Below are positions 8,394 to 15,616 of a stretch of DNA of 22,196 nt, piece by piece. The stretch's first letter is position 1, and every line of letters starts with the position of its first letter. Under the pieces are notes generated by a model. It made no database searches. It was not told the DNA's origin and saw only the letters and a list, made by a program, of their open reading frames with translations. This DNA comes from CALBPI01 sp039187375 (GTDB lineage Bacteria > Pseudomonadota > Gammaproteobacteria > Steroidobacterales > Woeseiaceae): assembly GCA_039187375.1 (NCBI GenBank), contig JBCCZN010000023.1, forward strand, positions 1 to 22,196. The letters are read 5' to 3'. The translations under genes were made by a program, and so were the position numbers.

Positions 8394-9287
8394 ATGGCAA
8401 ATCCAGCGCAAGCGGCGGACAGTGCGCTGTCTGCATCGCATACACCACAGTCATTGGTTGACGGGATCACCAATCTTGTCAGCTTCCCGGAAGTGGCGAT
8501 CGCAATCGACAATGCGTTGGTCGATGGCACGAGTGGCACAGCGGAAATCGGTGCACTGATCGAGCCCGATCCAGGCTTATCTGCCGCATTGCTGAAGCTG
8601 GCAAACAGTGCCATGTACAACAAAGGCGGCGCTATCGATTCGGTCGAGAGAGCCGTGCTGATGGTCGGTGGACGCGAAGTCCGTGACCTGACCTTTGCCA
8701 TCGCAGCTGCACAGACATTCTCCGGTATCTCAAGCCGGCTAATTACTGTTGAAGACTTCTGGTTTCACTCATTGAGTTGTGCGGTGATTGCGCGCGAGCT
8801 GGCCTCTCGACACCGTGTTTTCCCTGCCGCATCACCGTTTACCGCAGGCTTGCTGGCCGATTTAGGTCAATTGGTCATGTATGTTCAGGCACCGGAGCAA
8901 TCTGAACAGGTGCTACGACACTCGCGCGCACACAACGATGGTCTGACACTCTATCTATCAGAGCGGGAAATTTTCGGCTTCGACCATATGGAAGTAGGAG
9001 AGGCACTGGCGCGCTCCTGGGACTTTCCGGAACCACTCTCTATCTGTATCGGCAAACACCATGAACCGCACCTGGCAGGCGATTTGGCAGATAACGCAGC
9101 ATTGGTCGCCGCAGCCAATGGTCTCGCGGTGCTGCTAGAGTTGGAGAGTAATCGGCTGGAGGATATGCCGCCATTAGCCGAAGACATCGTCGAGCATTTC
9201 GATCTCGCGAACACCGCAACCGTGGATGCCATCATCGATTCTGCACGCGGCACCGTCGACGATTTGCTGCGAATGTTCATCAGCTAA
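8394..9287 (+). CDS. HDOD domain protein (297 aa)
   Basis: An HDOD domain fills most of the protein. It shows LVSFPEVAIAIDNAL, the IEPDPGLSAALLKLANSAMY segment, SVERAVLMVGGREVRDL, and the region matching the HD phosphohydrolase core. There the sequence reads TAGLLADLGQLVMY where a catalytic HD protein would have H-D, so enzymatic activity is unlikely. IFGFDHMEVGEALARSWDFP and KHHEPH complete the fold. HDOD proteins act as non-catalytic signalling or scaffold modules, often in cyclic di-GMP, motility or stress networks. It stands alone, with no receiver, GGDEF or EAL domain. The ATG at 8394 has no clear ribosome-binding site, but no better start exists before the domain. The 198 bases before it (8196-8393) hold no feature I can support. 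Its stop is 3 bases from that of the convergent gene. Confidence 0.9.
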   Translation: MANPAQAADSALSASHTPQSLVDGITNLVSFPEVAIAIDNALVDGTSGTAEIGALIEPDPGLSAALLKLANSAMYNKGGAIDSVERAVLMVGGREVRDLTFAIAAAQTFSGISSRLITVEDFWFHSLSCAVIARELASRHRVFPAASPFTAGLLADLGQLVMYVQAPEQSEQVLRHSRAHNDGLTLYLSEREIFGFDHMEVGEALARSWDFPEPLSICIGKHHEPHLAGDLADNAALVAAANGLAVLLELESNRLEDMPPLAEDIVEHFDLANTATVDAIIDSARGTVDDLLRMFIS

Positions 9288-9290
9288 ACG

Positions 9291-9629
9291 CTAGCGTCGA
9301 CCCTCGACCAGCGCCAGCATCGAAGCAGACCGCGCACCACTGCGGCAGTAAGCCAATACCGGTCCTTGCGCCTCATCCAATGCAGCTTTGAACGCGTCAA
9401 CGGCTTCCATCGATGGACCAAAGCCTGCGACCGGAATGAAGTAATAGCGAAGACCGACGGCTTTTGCTGCCGCCTCGATCACCGCCCCCTCTGGCTGACC
9501 GGGCTCCTCGTGATCGGGCCGGTTATTGATCACAACCGTGAATCCCGCCTCCTTCAAGGCGGGCAAATCATCGGGCGTGATTTGCGGGGCAACAGCGGCT
9601 TGTTCTGTTATCTGTTCATATTGCAGCAT
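9291..9629 (-). CDS. Small DUF442/Blh-type (TIGR01244) phosphatase- or sulfurtransferase-like protein
   Basis: The 112 residues carry the DUF442 pattern: APQITPDDLPALKEAGFTVVINNRPDHEEPGQPE near the start, YYFIPVAGF in the middle, and the active-site loop YCRSGARS near residue 95. The loop is C-x4-R, as in this family and in rhodanese-like loops, rather than the C-x5-R of classical tyrosine phosphatases. Relatives are fused to or encoded beside the sulfide-oxidising beta-lactamase-like protein Blh; here it is free-standing, and its partner is an FAD oxidase. Its ATG follows directly on the stop of the oxidase gene (TGAATG), so translation is probably coupled and it shares the cyclic di-GMP riboswitch control. 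The C-terminal helix after the loop is short. Substrate unknown. Confidence 0.88.
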   Translation of the reverse strand: MLQYEQITEQAAVAPQITPDDLPALKEAGFTVVINNRPDHEEPGQPEGAVIEAAAKAVGLRYYFIPVAGFGPSMEAVDAFKAALDEAQGPVLAYCRSGARSASMLALVEGRR

Positions 9630-10970
9630 TCACCGAAGATACTGCGACAGGAAGGGATTGAGCAAGCGTGACTCCGGATCCAATTGGCGACGTGTCCTGC
9701 GGAAAAAATCCAATCGTGAACCATAGGCAGACGTCATCGAATGCGCGTCGATGTAGCGTGATTGGTTGAGTAGCGGCACACCGCCCCAACGCTGCGCAAA
9801 CTCCGCCAGATCCATTGCGAAATCATCCCACTGTGGATCAGGACTGGAGACAAAGCGCAATGCGAACATCGGTTGATCGAAACATGGCGACAACAACGCC
9901 TGTTTGTCTTGCGGCAGTCGGAAACCAACGACGGGCATATCACAGCGAAATTTGTAGGCACTGTAATAGTCTTTGGCAAACGCCTGGTAGGCCTGCAACA
10001 GCATTGCGATGTTGTCGCAAGGGAAGCACCAGGTGCTGTATTCGAGTTGTGGTGCCTTGCCACCTTGCGAGCGAAACTCAGCAGCATAGTGACCGGTTTC
10101 GGTCAGCGTGTTGGTCAACATCGACTGACTGAGATCGTGCAACCCGTCCACAAGGCTGTAACGCAAGCTCGGGATCGGCACAATCCGGCTGAGACTGCTA
10201 CAAATAGCCGGCAGCACCGACGTTTCGCCCATCTCCTTGAGCTTCCAGGGCAGGTCGTTGACCTTTTTGCCCAGCTCCTGTGGCCGCCGCAGTTCAGCAT
10301 AAACCGTGTTCTTGAACGGTAGAAAAAAACACTTCAGGCCAATCGGCTGGTTGGCTAGCGTTGTTGCAGCGCGACCGAATGTCAGCACGTCCATTTTCTT
10401 TTGCTTAAGCATGAATGGCTGAATCGGGCGCACTCGAAACGTTACGCTGTAGATGATGCCCAAAGCACCGTAGCTATTGCGGAACATATGCAGCAGGTTT
10501 TCACGCGCCTCGGTCACAGCCATCAGCTTGCCGGCCGGTGTCACCACCTGCATCGCGATGACCTGACTGGCGATGAATGCACTCGCCCCATCATGTGTTG
10601 GGCCAAAACAGCCACCGGCGACGGCCCCACCCACAGTGCGGTTCAGCACATCCAGCGCACCGAGTAATTCCAGACCCTGCTCTGCCAAATAATCGGCTAA
10701 CTCTCGCAGTGTCACACCCGCTTCGCAGGTCACCGTTTCATCGGTCAGATTGGTAATTCGGTTGAGGGAGGCCATGTCGACAACGGTGCCACCAACCGCG
10801 CTGTTGCACTGCGTGGAGGTGCTGTTCGCACCCATCGGTCGGATCGGCAAGGCCAGCGAACTCTCGGGTTCGAGATACTTTTGCAGTTGTTCCTTTGAAT
10901 CCGGCGTGACAATTGCCTGATGCTGGCGGCTATTCGACTGCGCCGCTTGCTTTCGTTCCCCAACAGCCAT
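9630..10970 (-). CDS. FAD-linked oxidase, lactone-oxidase (ALO/GULO) type
   Basis: This 446-residue protein has a PCMH/VAO-type FAD domain. IRPMGANSTS is the pyrophosphate loop, VVDMASLNRI and VTCEAGVTLRELADYLAEQGLEL follow, then TVGGAVAGGCFGPTHDG and FRNSYGALGIIYSVTFRVRP. The C-terminal domain resembles D-arabinono-1,4-lactone oxidases, ending LDPESRLLNPFLSQYL. The His that carries covalent FAD in plant and yeast relatives is not in the loop (ANST instead of GHS), so FAD is probably non-covalent. It is likely cytosolic and oxidises an aldonolactone or a sugar alcohol; the substrate is unproven. I start at the ATG at 10970, which has an AGGGAG ribosome-binding site; the frame stays open to 11006. 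A cyclic di-GMP-I riboswitch lies in its leader. First gene of a two-gene operon. Confidence 0.87.
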   Translation of the reverse strand: MAVGERKQAAQSNSRQHQAIVTPDSKEQLQKYLEPESSLALPIRPMGANSTSTQCNSAVGGTVVDMASLNRITNLTDETVTCEAGVTLRELADYLAEQGLELLGALDVLNRTVGGAVAGGCFGPTHDGASAFIASQVIAMQVVTPAGKLMAVTEARENLLHMFRNSYGALGIIYSVTFRVRPIQPFMLKQKKMDVLTFGRAATTLANQPIGLKCFFLPFKNTVYAELRRPQELGKKVNDLPWKLKEMGETSVLPAICSSLSRIVPIPSLRYSLVDGLHDLSQSMLTNTLTETGHYAAEFRSQGGKAPQLEYSTWCFPCDNIAMLLQAYQAFAKDYYSAYKFRCDMPVVGFRLPQDKQALLSPCFDQPMFALRFVSSPDPQWDDFAMDLAEFAQRWGGVPLLNQSRYIDAHSMTSAYGSRLDFFRRTRRQLDPESRLLNPFLSQYLR

Positions 10971-10974
10971 CGTG

Positions 10975-11031
10975 CTCCCTCTCTCGATCAACGTGTGCAG
11001 GACCATGGGCCCACACCGGTCTCAATCGAGA
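10975..11031 (-). promoter_or_regulatory. Candidate riboswitch expression platform at the oxidase ribosome-binding site
   Basis: The AGGGAG ribosome-binding site (10980-10975) is flanked directly upstream by ATCGAGA (10988-10982). This is perfectly complementary to TCTCGAT at 11031-11025. Pairing would place the site at the edge of a stem and could hide it. No U-tract follows any hairpin between the aptamer and the start codon, so control of translation rather than termination is more likely. This is inference from base pairing alone. Confidence 0.35.
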
Positions 11032-11078
11032 TTGACGCGTCACGGCAACCGAAGGTAACAACAGGACGACTGCCTGTT

Positions 11079-11163
11079 GGCAACTCCGCTGTCGTAGGCG
11101 ATTCCCTGCCCTTAGACCGGTAGCTTTGCGACCCGTGTTTTCACACGGTGTGCCCAAGTTTCC
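11079..11163 (-). promoter_or_regulatory. Cyclic di-GMP-I (GEMM-I) riboswitch aptamer
   Basis: Read on the minus strand, all conserved blocks of the GEMM-I aptamer appear in order. The 5' side of P1 (GGAAACT, 11163-11157) is followed by GGGCACACC. A hairpin CCGTGT-GAAA-ACACGG (11148-11133) carries the GNRA tetraloop. Then come GTCGCAAAGC (11132-11123), CCGGTCTAAGG (11120-11110) with the tetraloop-receptor-like CTAAG, and CCTACGACAGCGG. AGTTGCC (11085-11079) closes P1 with one A-G mismatch. The blocks line up well with the Vibrio Vc2 aptamer (GGGCAAACC, GACGCAAAGC, CCGGCCTAA, GTAGCGGGGTTACC). It lies 108 bases upstream of the FAD-oxidase start on the same strand, so it should control the oxidase and the small DUF442 gene. 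The rest of the 347-base gene-free stretch (10971-11317) shows only the pairing described at the ribosome-binding site, a 7-bp hairpin (CAACAGG/CCTGTTG) and no clear promoter. Confidence 0.9.
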
Positions 11164-11317
11164 TGAGGGTTGCACAGGCAAATTGCAGCGGTCAATCGAG
11201 CTTGGTGAAACAGCGGCCTGATTCTCGGAATTTTTGTTTTTATGTTAAAACACCGCGACGCAACGGATCGTTTTGCCCGCAGACATCCGGTCAAACGTAG
11301 TGTTGTTCCGTCTTAGG

Positions 11318-13357
11318 TCATTCCCCGAATCGGGCACTGACCCCCAACACCACCGCGCGGTCCGGGCCCGGTTCAAAGTAACGCCCCCCGAAAGCATTAA
11401 TGCGGCCATTCGCCGTATACGCCTGATCGAGTGCATTGCTCACGGAGACAAATGGCGCCCAGGCGATGCGTCCTGTTTTGAACGGATACTGAAACCGCAG
11501 CGTCATCAAACGCGCTGGTACCGTAGAAACCGTGTTGGCGTTGTTGAGCGCAATGCGTCCGACATACTGAAACTCTGCACTGGCAAACCAGCCCGCATCG
11601 GCACGGTAGTCGATGCCGGCAAAGCCTGTATGACGCGCGGATCCCGGCGTTCGTTGCCCTGCAAAGTCGTCAGCGTCCAGCGTAAATTGATCGAAACGAA
11701 AGTCCGACCAGGTATAGCTGAGTGTCGTGCGCCAGCGCGTATTCCAGTTGGCCTGCCACCAAGCCTCAATCCCGGTGCGAGAACTCTTGCCAGCGTTGGC
11801 GAAAAAATCGCGACCAGGAAATGCTGCCAGCTCGAACGGCACCAATTCATCATCGATGTCGATATCAAACACTGCCAGCGTGGCGGCCTGCACACCGGCA
11901 CGCCAGCGCAAGCCGATCTCACGATGTAGCGAGGACTGCGCATCCAGCGCGGGATTGAATCCACCCGCCTGAGACGGATTGGCCAGTTCCGTCGTGGTTG
12001 GCGTCTCGATTGAGCGTGAGACGTTGGCATAGCCAATCAGTGACTGAGACAGTCGCCAGGACACGCCCAACATCGGGCTGAACTCGCGGAACCCAAGATC
12101 GCCACTATCGTCGCCATCGGAGAGCAACCGATCACTGACATCAAATTGGATATCATCAAAACGGGTACCGACATGCACCAGTCCCTCGCCGGGCAATGGC
12201 ACCTGCAGGACCGCATAAGCACCGGTCGCTGTCACCTGTTCGTTTTGCTGCAACGTCAGCGCACCCGCAATACCGTCGTTATTGACGAAGCGCTCGCGCT
12301 CGTCGTCCTGGCTATCTCTTTCGCCACCGACAAAGAGGGTTGCATCGACTGGGCCCAACCGCAGCGGTTGGCGCCAGCGCAGGGAGAACCCAGAAAAACG
12401 TCGATCAATGCCAACAATGCCGCCATTACCGAACGGCAAGCGCGCTGCAAAATCACGCGCCGATCCGTAAACGCTGGCATTAAATTGCGCATCATTGCCG
12501 GCGTCGTATTGATAGCGCACGCCAATGCGGGTCTGTGTCAGCGCCTCGCCCGCATTGAAGCGCACATTGGCATCACGCGCGCTATCTGGCGCCGCACTGG
12601 CCTGCTGCGCATTGATACCACCCGGGTCAAACGCCTCCGGTTGATCGGTGTGGTGCACACTCGCATTGAAGGCGTGTGCGCCTTCGCGCCAGTTGCTACG
12701 CAGACTCACCTGACGATTACGCGCCGCGGAGTGGTCACGATAACCGGTGTAGTCCAGGTCGGAGAGATTGATAAACACACCACCGCGCTGCCCGGCCATG
12801 GCAGCTTGTAGCTGGGTCTGTCGGTAGCCATCCGCACCGGCCGCCACGCGCGCCATCAACGGCGTGGCATCCTGTGGTGCCTGAGTCTTGATGAGTAACA
12901 CGCCACCACCGGCGTTGCCATACAGGGCGCCAGCACCGCCACGCAGTACCTCGACGCGCGCTGCCGCACCCAGATCAATCCCATCGATGCCGCTCTGACC
13001 ATCGGGCAGCGTCTCCGGAATACCATCGACGACAACACGAATGCCACGGATCCCAAACGCGGCTCGGGCACCATAACCCCGCATGGAGATACGTAAGTCC
13101 TGCGCGTAGTTATAGCGGTTTTGCAATAACAGTCCGGGGACCTGCTGCAATGCCTCGTCCAGGCCCAACTGCAACCGCGCCGTGGTCAAATCATCATCGG
13201 CAATCACATCCGCTGCGAACGGCAACACTGCCAGTGGCGTCTCGGTGCGTGAAGCAGTGACGACAATTTCTTCGATAGTCTGCGCCAACAACCCGCTGGG
13301 CAACCAAAGGGAGATAACGCCAATCAACAGGCACTTGATACACATTCCGGGGTTCAT
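11318..13357 (-). CDS. pqqU: PqqU/YncD-like TonB-dependent receptor, probable PQQ importer
   Basis: The 679 residues begin with a signal peptide (CIKCLLIGVISLWLPSGLLA) and the TonB box IEEIVVTAS. The plug is very close to what I remember of E. coli PqqU (YncD): VPGLLLQNRYNYAQDLRISM, RGYGARAAFGIRGIRVVVDG, IPETLPDGQSGIDGIDL and VEVLRGGAGALYGNAGGGV. Barrel matches include GDDSGD, SIETPTTTEL, NAGKSSRTGIEAWW and the end GGRYFEPGPDR. PqqU imports the redox cofactor pyrroloquinoline quinone in E. coli. The divergent neighbour, 40 bases away, is a PQQ-dependent dehydrogenase, which strengthens the assignment. The ATG at 13357 has no good ribosome-binding site; an ATG at 13345 would still keep the signal peptide. 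No terminator is visible after the stop. Substrate by homology and context, not proven. Confidence 0.9.
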   Translation of the reverse strand: MNPGMCIKCLLIGVISLWLPSGLLAQTIEEIVVTASRTETPLAVLPFAADVIADDDLTTARLQLGLDEALQQVPGLLLQNRYNYAQDLRISMRGYGARAAFGIRGIRVVVDGIPETLPDGQSGIDGIDLGAAARVEVLRGGAGALYGNAGGGVLLIKTQAPQDATPLMARVAAGADGYRQTQLQAAMAGQRGGVFINLSDLDYTGYRDHSAARNRQVSLRSNWREGAHAFNASVHHTDQPEAFDPGGINAQQASAAPDSARDANVRFNAGEALTQTRIGVRYQYDAGNDAQFNASVYGSARDFAARLPFGNGGIVGIDRRFSGFSLRWRQPLRLGPVDATLFVGGERDSQDDERERFVNNDGIAGALTLQQNEQVTATGAYAVLQVPLPGEGLVHVGTRFDDIQFDVSDRLLSDGDDSGDLGFREFSPMLGVSWRLSQSLIGYANVSRSIETPTTTELANPSQAGGFNPALDAQSSLHREIGLRWRAGVQAATLAVFDIDIDDELVPFELAAFPGRDFFANAGKSSRTGIEAWWQANWNTRWRTTLSYTWSDFRFDQFTLDADDFAGQRTPGSARHTGFAGIDYRADAGWFASAEFQYVGRIALNNANTVSTVPARLMTLRFQYPFKTGRIAWAPFVSVSNALDQAYTANGRINAFGGRYFEPGPDRAVVLGVSARFGE

Positions 13358-13397
13358 GCAGGTATGCTACCGACAAATCGGATCTGGAGTAGAAGAC

Positions 13398-14537
13398 ATG
13401 CCCATTAATCGACTCTTCACCGCCGCCACGTTGATCGCGCTTGGCGCCTGCGGCGTCAGTAAACAGTCTGCAGCCGACCATCTGGCGCCTATCGATCTGC
13501 CATCCGATTACCCGTTTACCGCCACCGTTCACGCCCAATTCAATGAACCCTGGGCCATGACATTTTTGCCCGATGGCCGCGCGCTTATCACCGAAAAACC
13601 CGGCAACCTGTACATCGTCGCGGTCGAAAAAGGTAGCAAAATACCGGTCAGTGGCGTGCCAACAGTTGCGTACAAGAATCAGGGCGGGCTTGGCGATGTT
13701 GTGCTGCATCCGGATTACGCCGACAACGGCTGGGTCTACATCAGTTATGTGCGCGGCGGTCGCAATAACGCCCGCGGCGCGGTAGTGATTCGCGCAAAGG
13801 TCAATGAGACTGACGCGGGAGCGAGCCTCTCCGATATCGAAGAAATCTGGCGCCAGGTGCCCTTTACGACTGGTGCCGGGCATTACGGCCACCGCATCGC
13901 ATTCAAGGATGGCTATTTGTTCATCTCATCCGGTGAGCGGCAAAAATTCACGCCCTCGCAGGATATGACGGCTAACCTTGGCAAGGTCGTGCGGCTGTTT
14001 CCGGATGGCAGCATTCCCGAAGACAATCCGTTTGCCGATAAAGGTGGCGTCACCGCGCAGATTTGGTCGCTGGGCCATCGCAATCCGCTGGGACTCGCGT
14101 TCGATGCTAATGGGCAACTGTGGAACACTGAAATGGGCCCGCGCCACGGCGATGAGTTAAACAAGGTCGAGCCGGGCAATAACTATGGTTATCCGCTGGT
14201 TTCCAACGGCAACCATTACGATGGGCGTCGCATCCCGGACCATGACACGCGACCGGATCTTGATGCGCCCGCCACCTATTGGGTGCCTGCGATCTCGCCG
14301 AGCAGTTTGATGTTCTATAACGGTGAGCGCTTCCCTGATTGGCAGGGCAGTGCGTTAATTGGCGGACTGAGCGGCAAAGCCTTGGTCGTTGTCGATTTCG
14401 ACGGGGACACCGCTGCCGAATCTGCGCGCTACCCGATGGAGCGTGTGCGTGAGATTGAACAGGGTCCTGAGGGCGCGGTATGGCTGCTGGAAGACGGTGA
14501 AGAGGGCCGACTACTAAAACTCACGCCGCGCGGCTAG
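13398..14537 (+). CDS. PQQ-dependent aldose sugar dehydrogenase, lipoprotein (sGDH/YliI type)
   Basis: A 379-residue beta-propeller of the soluble glucose dehydrogenase family (E. coli YliI/Asd type). It oxidises aldoses to lactones outside the cytoplasm with PQQ. Motifs in order: FNEPWAMTFLPDGRALITEKPG (45-68), GGLGDVVLHPDYADNGWVYISY (97-118), GHYGHRIAF with the likely catalytic His 162, GYLFISSGERQ, LGHRNPLGLAF (R228, N229, PQQ contacts), TEMGPRHGDELNKVEPGNNYGYP and GLSGKAL (K327). The start at 13398 gives a lipoprotein signal with lipobox LGAC (Cys 18) and a GGAG ribosome-binding site 8 bases upstream. Longer forms from 13182 would be antisense to pqqU. It is divergent from the PQQ-receptor gene, and 14 bases separate it from a small membrane-protein gene. 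Natural substrate unknown. Confidence 0.93.
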   Translation: MPINRLFTAATLIALGACGVSKQSAADHLAPIDLPSDYPFTATVHAQFNEPWAMTFLPDGRALITEKPGNLYIVAVEKGSKIPVSGVPTVAYKNQGGLGDVVLHPDYADNGWVYISYVRGGRNNARGAVVIRAKVNETDAGASLSDIEEIWRQVPFTTGAGHYGHRIAFKDGYLFISSGERQKFTPSQDMTANLGKVVRLFPDGSIPEDNPFADKGGVTAQIWSLGHRNPLGLAFDANGQLWNTEMGPRHGDELNKVEPGNNYGYPLVSNGNHYDGRRIPDHDTRPDLDAPATYWVPAISPSSLMFYNGERFPDWQGSALIGGLSGKALVVVDFDGDTAAESARYPMERVREIEQGPEGAVWLLEDGEEGRLLKLTPRG

Positions 14538-14551
14538 GCACAATCGCCACG

Positions 14552-14836
14552 ATGGACACGTTAATCGGATGGATTGAATCCGGGACCATCGTCGACGTCA
14601 TGTTGGTCGTTGTGGCGATTGAGATCGTTGTCCTGGCAGCCTTCCGCCTGACCACTGGCAAAGGCATATCGCTTGCAGCACTACTATTGAATATTGGCGC
14701 AGGCGGCAGCCTGATGGTGGCGCTAAAGCTGGTATTCAGCCAGGCCGGCTGGCAGTGGGTCGCAATGGCGCTGGTCGCATCGCTGATATTTCATGTCAGC
14801 GACCTCGCGTGGCGCTGGCGCGCCTCGAGGCGCTGA
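14552..14836 (+). CDS. Small membrane protein of unknown function (94 aa)
   Basis: Three hydrophobic segments can be seen: about residues 14-33 (VDVMLVVVAIEIVVLAAF), 39-60 (ISLAALLLNIGAGGSLMVAL) and 66-84 (GWQWVAMALVASLIFHVSDL). A basic tail (WRWRASRR) then suggests a cytoplasmic C-terminus. I do not recognise the family. It starts 14 bases after the dehydrogenase stop and is probably cotranscribed with it. It might anchor or serve PQQ-linked electron flow, but it has no cofactor motif to support that. No ribosome-binding site is evident before the ATG. Its last 46 bases overlap the 3' end of the convergent DUF2306-type gene, a long overlap for two real genes. Clear three-helix hydrophobicity favours it being real. 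Confidence 0.65.
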   Translation: MDTLIGWIESGTIVDVMLVVVAIEIVVLAAFRLTTGKGISLAALLLNIGAGGSLMVALKLVFSQAGWQWVAMALVASLIFHVSDLAWRWRASRR

Positions 14837-15534
14837 CGGGTGCGCACGATCCGCGCCTGGTGATACAACAAATAGGTCACCCCCAACACCGTCGGCGTCG
14901 CCCAAAGCGCCGGATTTAATGCGTACTTGGGCAATAAATTAACAGCGCCAAACGCTAAAAATGCGGTGTAGACCGAAATGCCGGCGCCGACCAGGCCGCG
15001 CGTGTGCTGAATCAGCCATTCCTGCGCTGCGGGTGCTTCGCTCAGCATGAATTGGGTATTGAGTAACGATGCGGCGATACCGACGATCGAAATACCGACC
15101 ATTAGCGATTGACCCAACAGCACCCCATGCACCAGGCAGTTCACCGCGGTGACCAACGTCAACGCCTGCAGGATAAAGAGCAGCGCATTACGATTTTTCG
15201 CATGCGCGTGTTTGTTTCTGATGCAGGCGATGCCGTACCAGGCCAGGTTGATCGTCATCACGGCCAAATACAACATCATCCAGCCAAAGATGCCACGCAC
15301 CAACGGCGCATCATCTGAAAACGGATGGGTTTCGAGCGGCGCGATGAGCGTACAAAAACTGATGCCGGTGGCGACGAATCCAGTGAATATCAGCGCCCAG
15401 GCAAAGACCTTGCCCCACTTTTTGTGCGTTTTCGCCCCTTTGCGCGACAAGATGGCCACCCAGAACGTCGCCAGGCCAACGCTGCCCGAGACAATGTGCA
15501 CCCAGACCAGTTTGTGAAATAGCCACTCTGCCAA
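14791..15534 (-). CDS. DUF2306-type multi-pass membrane protein
   Basis: About 247 residues with seven or so hydrophobic segments. The start, FHKLVWVHIVSGSVGLATFWVAILSRKGAKTHKKWGKVFAW, has the pattern typical of DUF2306 and related predicted membrane proteins: a His-containing first helix and then a Lys-rich RKG..HKKWGK loop. Further helices span GMMLYLAVMTINLAWYG-like, LLFILQALTLVTAVNCLVHG and VGAGISVYTAFLAFGAVNLL segments. Function is unknown; conserved His residues in the helices might bind haem, but this is speculation. No ATG is available. I use the TTG at 15534, with a weak GGA upstream; a TTG at 15558 adds 8 residues. It is divergent from crtI with under 100 bases between starts, so the two could share regulation. 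Confidence 0.72.
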   Translation of the reverse strand: MAEWLFHKLVWVHIVSGSVGLATFWVAILSRKGAKTHKKWGKVFAWALIFTGFVATGISFCTLIAPLETHPFSDDAPLVRGIFGWMMLYLAVMTINLAWYGIACIRNKHAHAKNRNALLFILQALTLVTAVNCLVHGVLLGQSLMVGISIVGIAASLLNTQFMLSEAPAAQEWLIQHTRGLVGAGISVYTAFLAFGAVNLLPKYALNPALWATPTVLGVTYLLYHQARIVRTRQRLEARQRHARSLT

Positions 15535-15545
15535 CGATATGTCCA

Positions 15546-15585
15546 GTTTGCTTGTCAAACTTTGGTGTCAGGAACAGTTTATACT
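15546..15585 (+). promoter_or_regulatory. Candidate crtI promoter with inverted repeat
   Basis: An inverted repeat, AGTTTG-CTTGT-CAAACT (15545-15561), lies upstream of a good -10 hexamer, TATACT (15580-15585). The latter is 32 bases before the crtI ATG. No good -35 sits 16-18 bases upstream; TTGTCA (15552-15557) is 22 bases away. Such spacing would need an activator, so the repeat might be an operator. Carotenoid genes are often light-regulated, but no regulator is in the window. Pattern evidence only. Confidence 0.3.
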
Positions 15586-15616
15586 AACTCTCCATGGATC
15601 GACGCAGGTGAGCAGC

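Noticed and set aside
11055..11084. 7-bp hairpin CAACAGG/CCTGTTG after the aptamer as a terminator
   Set aside because: It is not followed by a U-tract on the minus strand, so intrinsic termination is unlikely.
13194..13892. 232-codon open frame on the minus strand
   Set aside because: It lies antisense across the dehydrogenase gene and the start of pqqU, both strongly identified, and its translation shows no recognisable motif.
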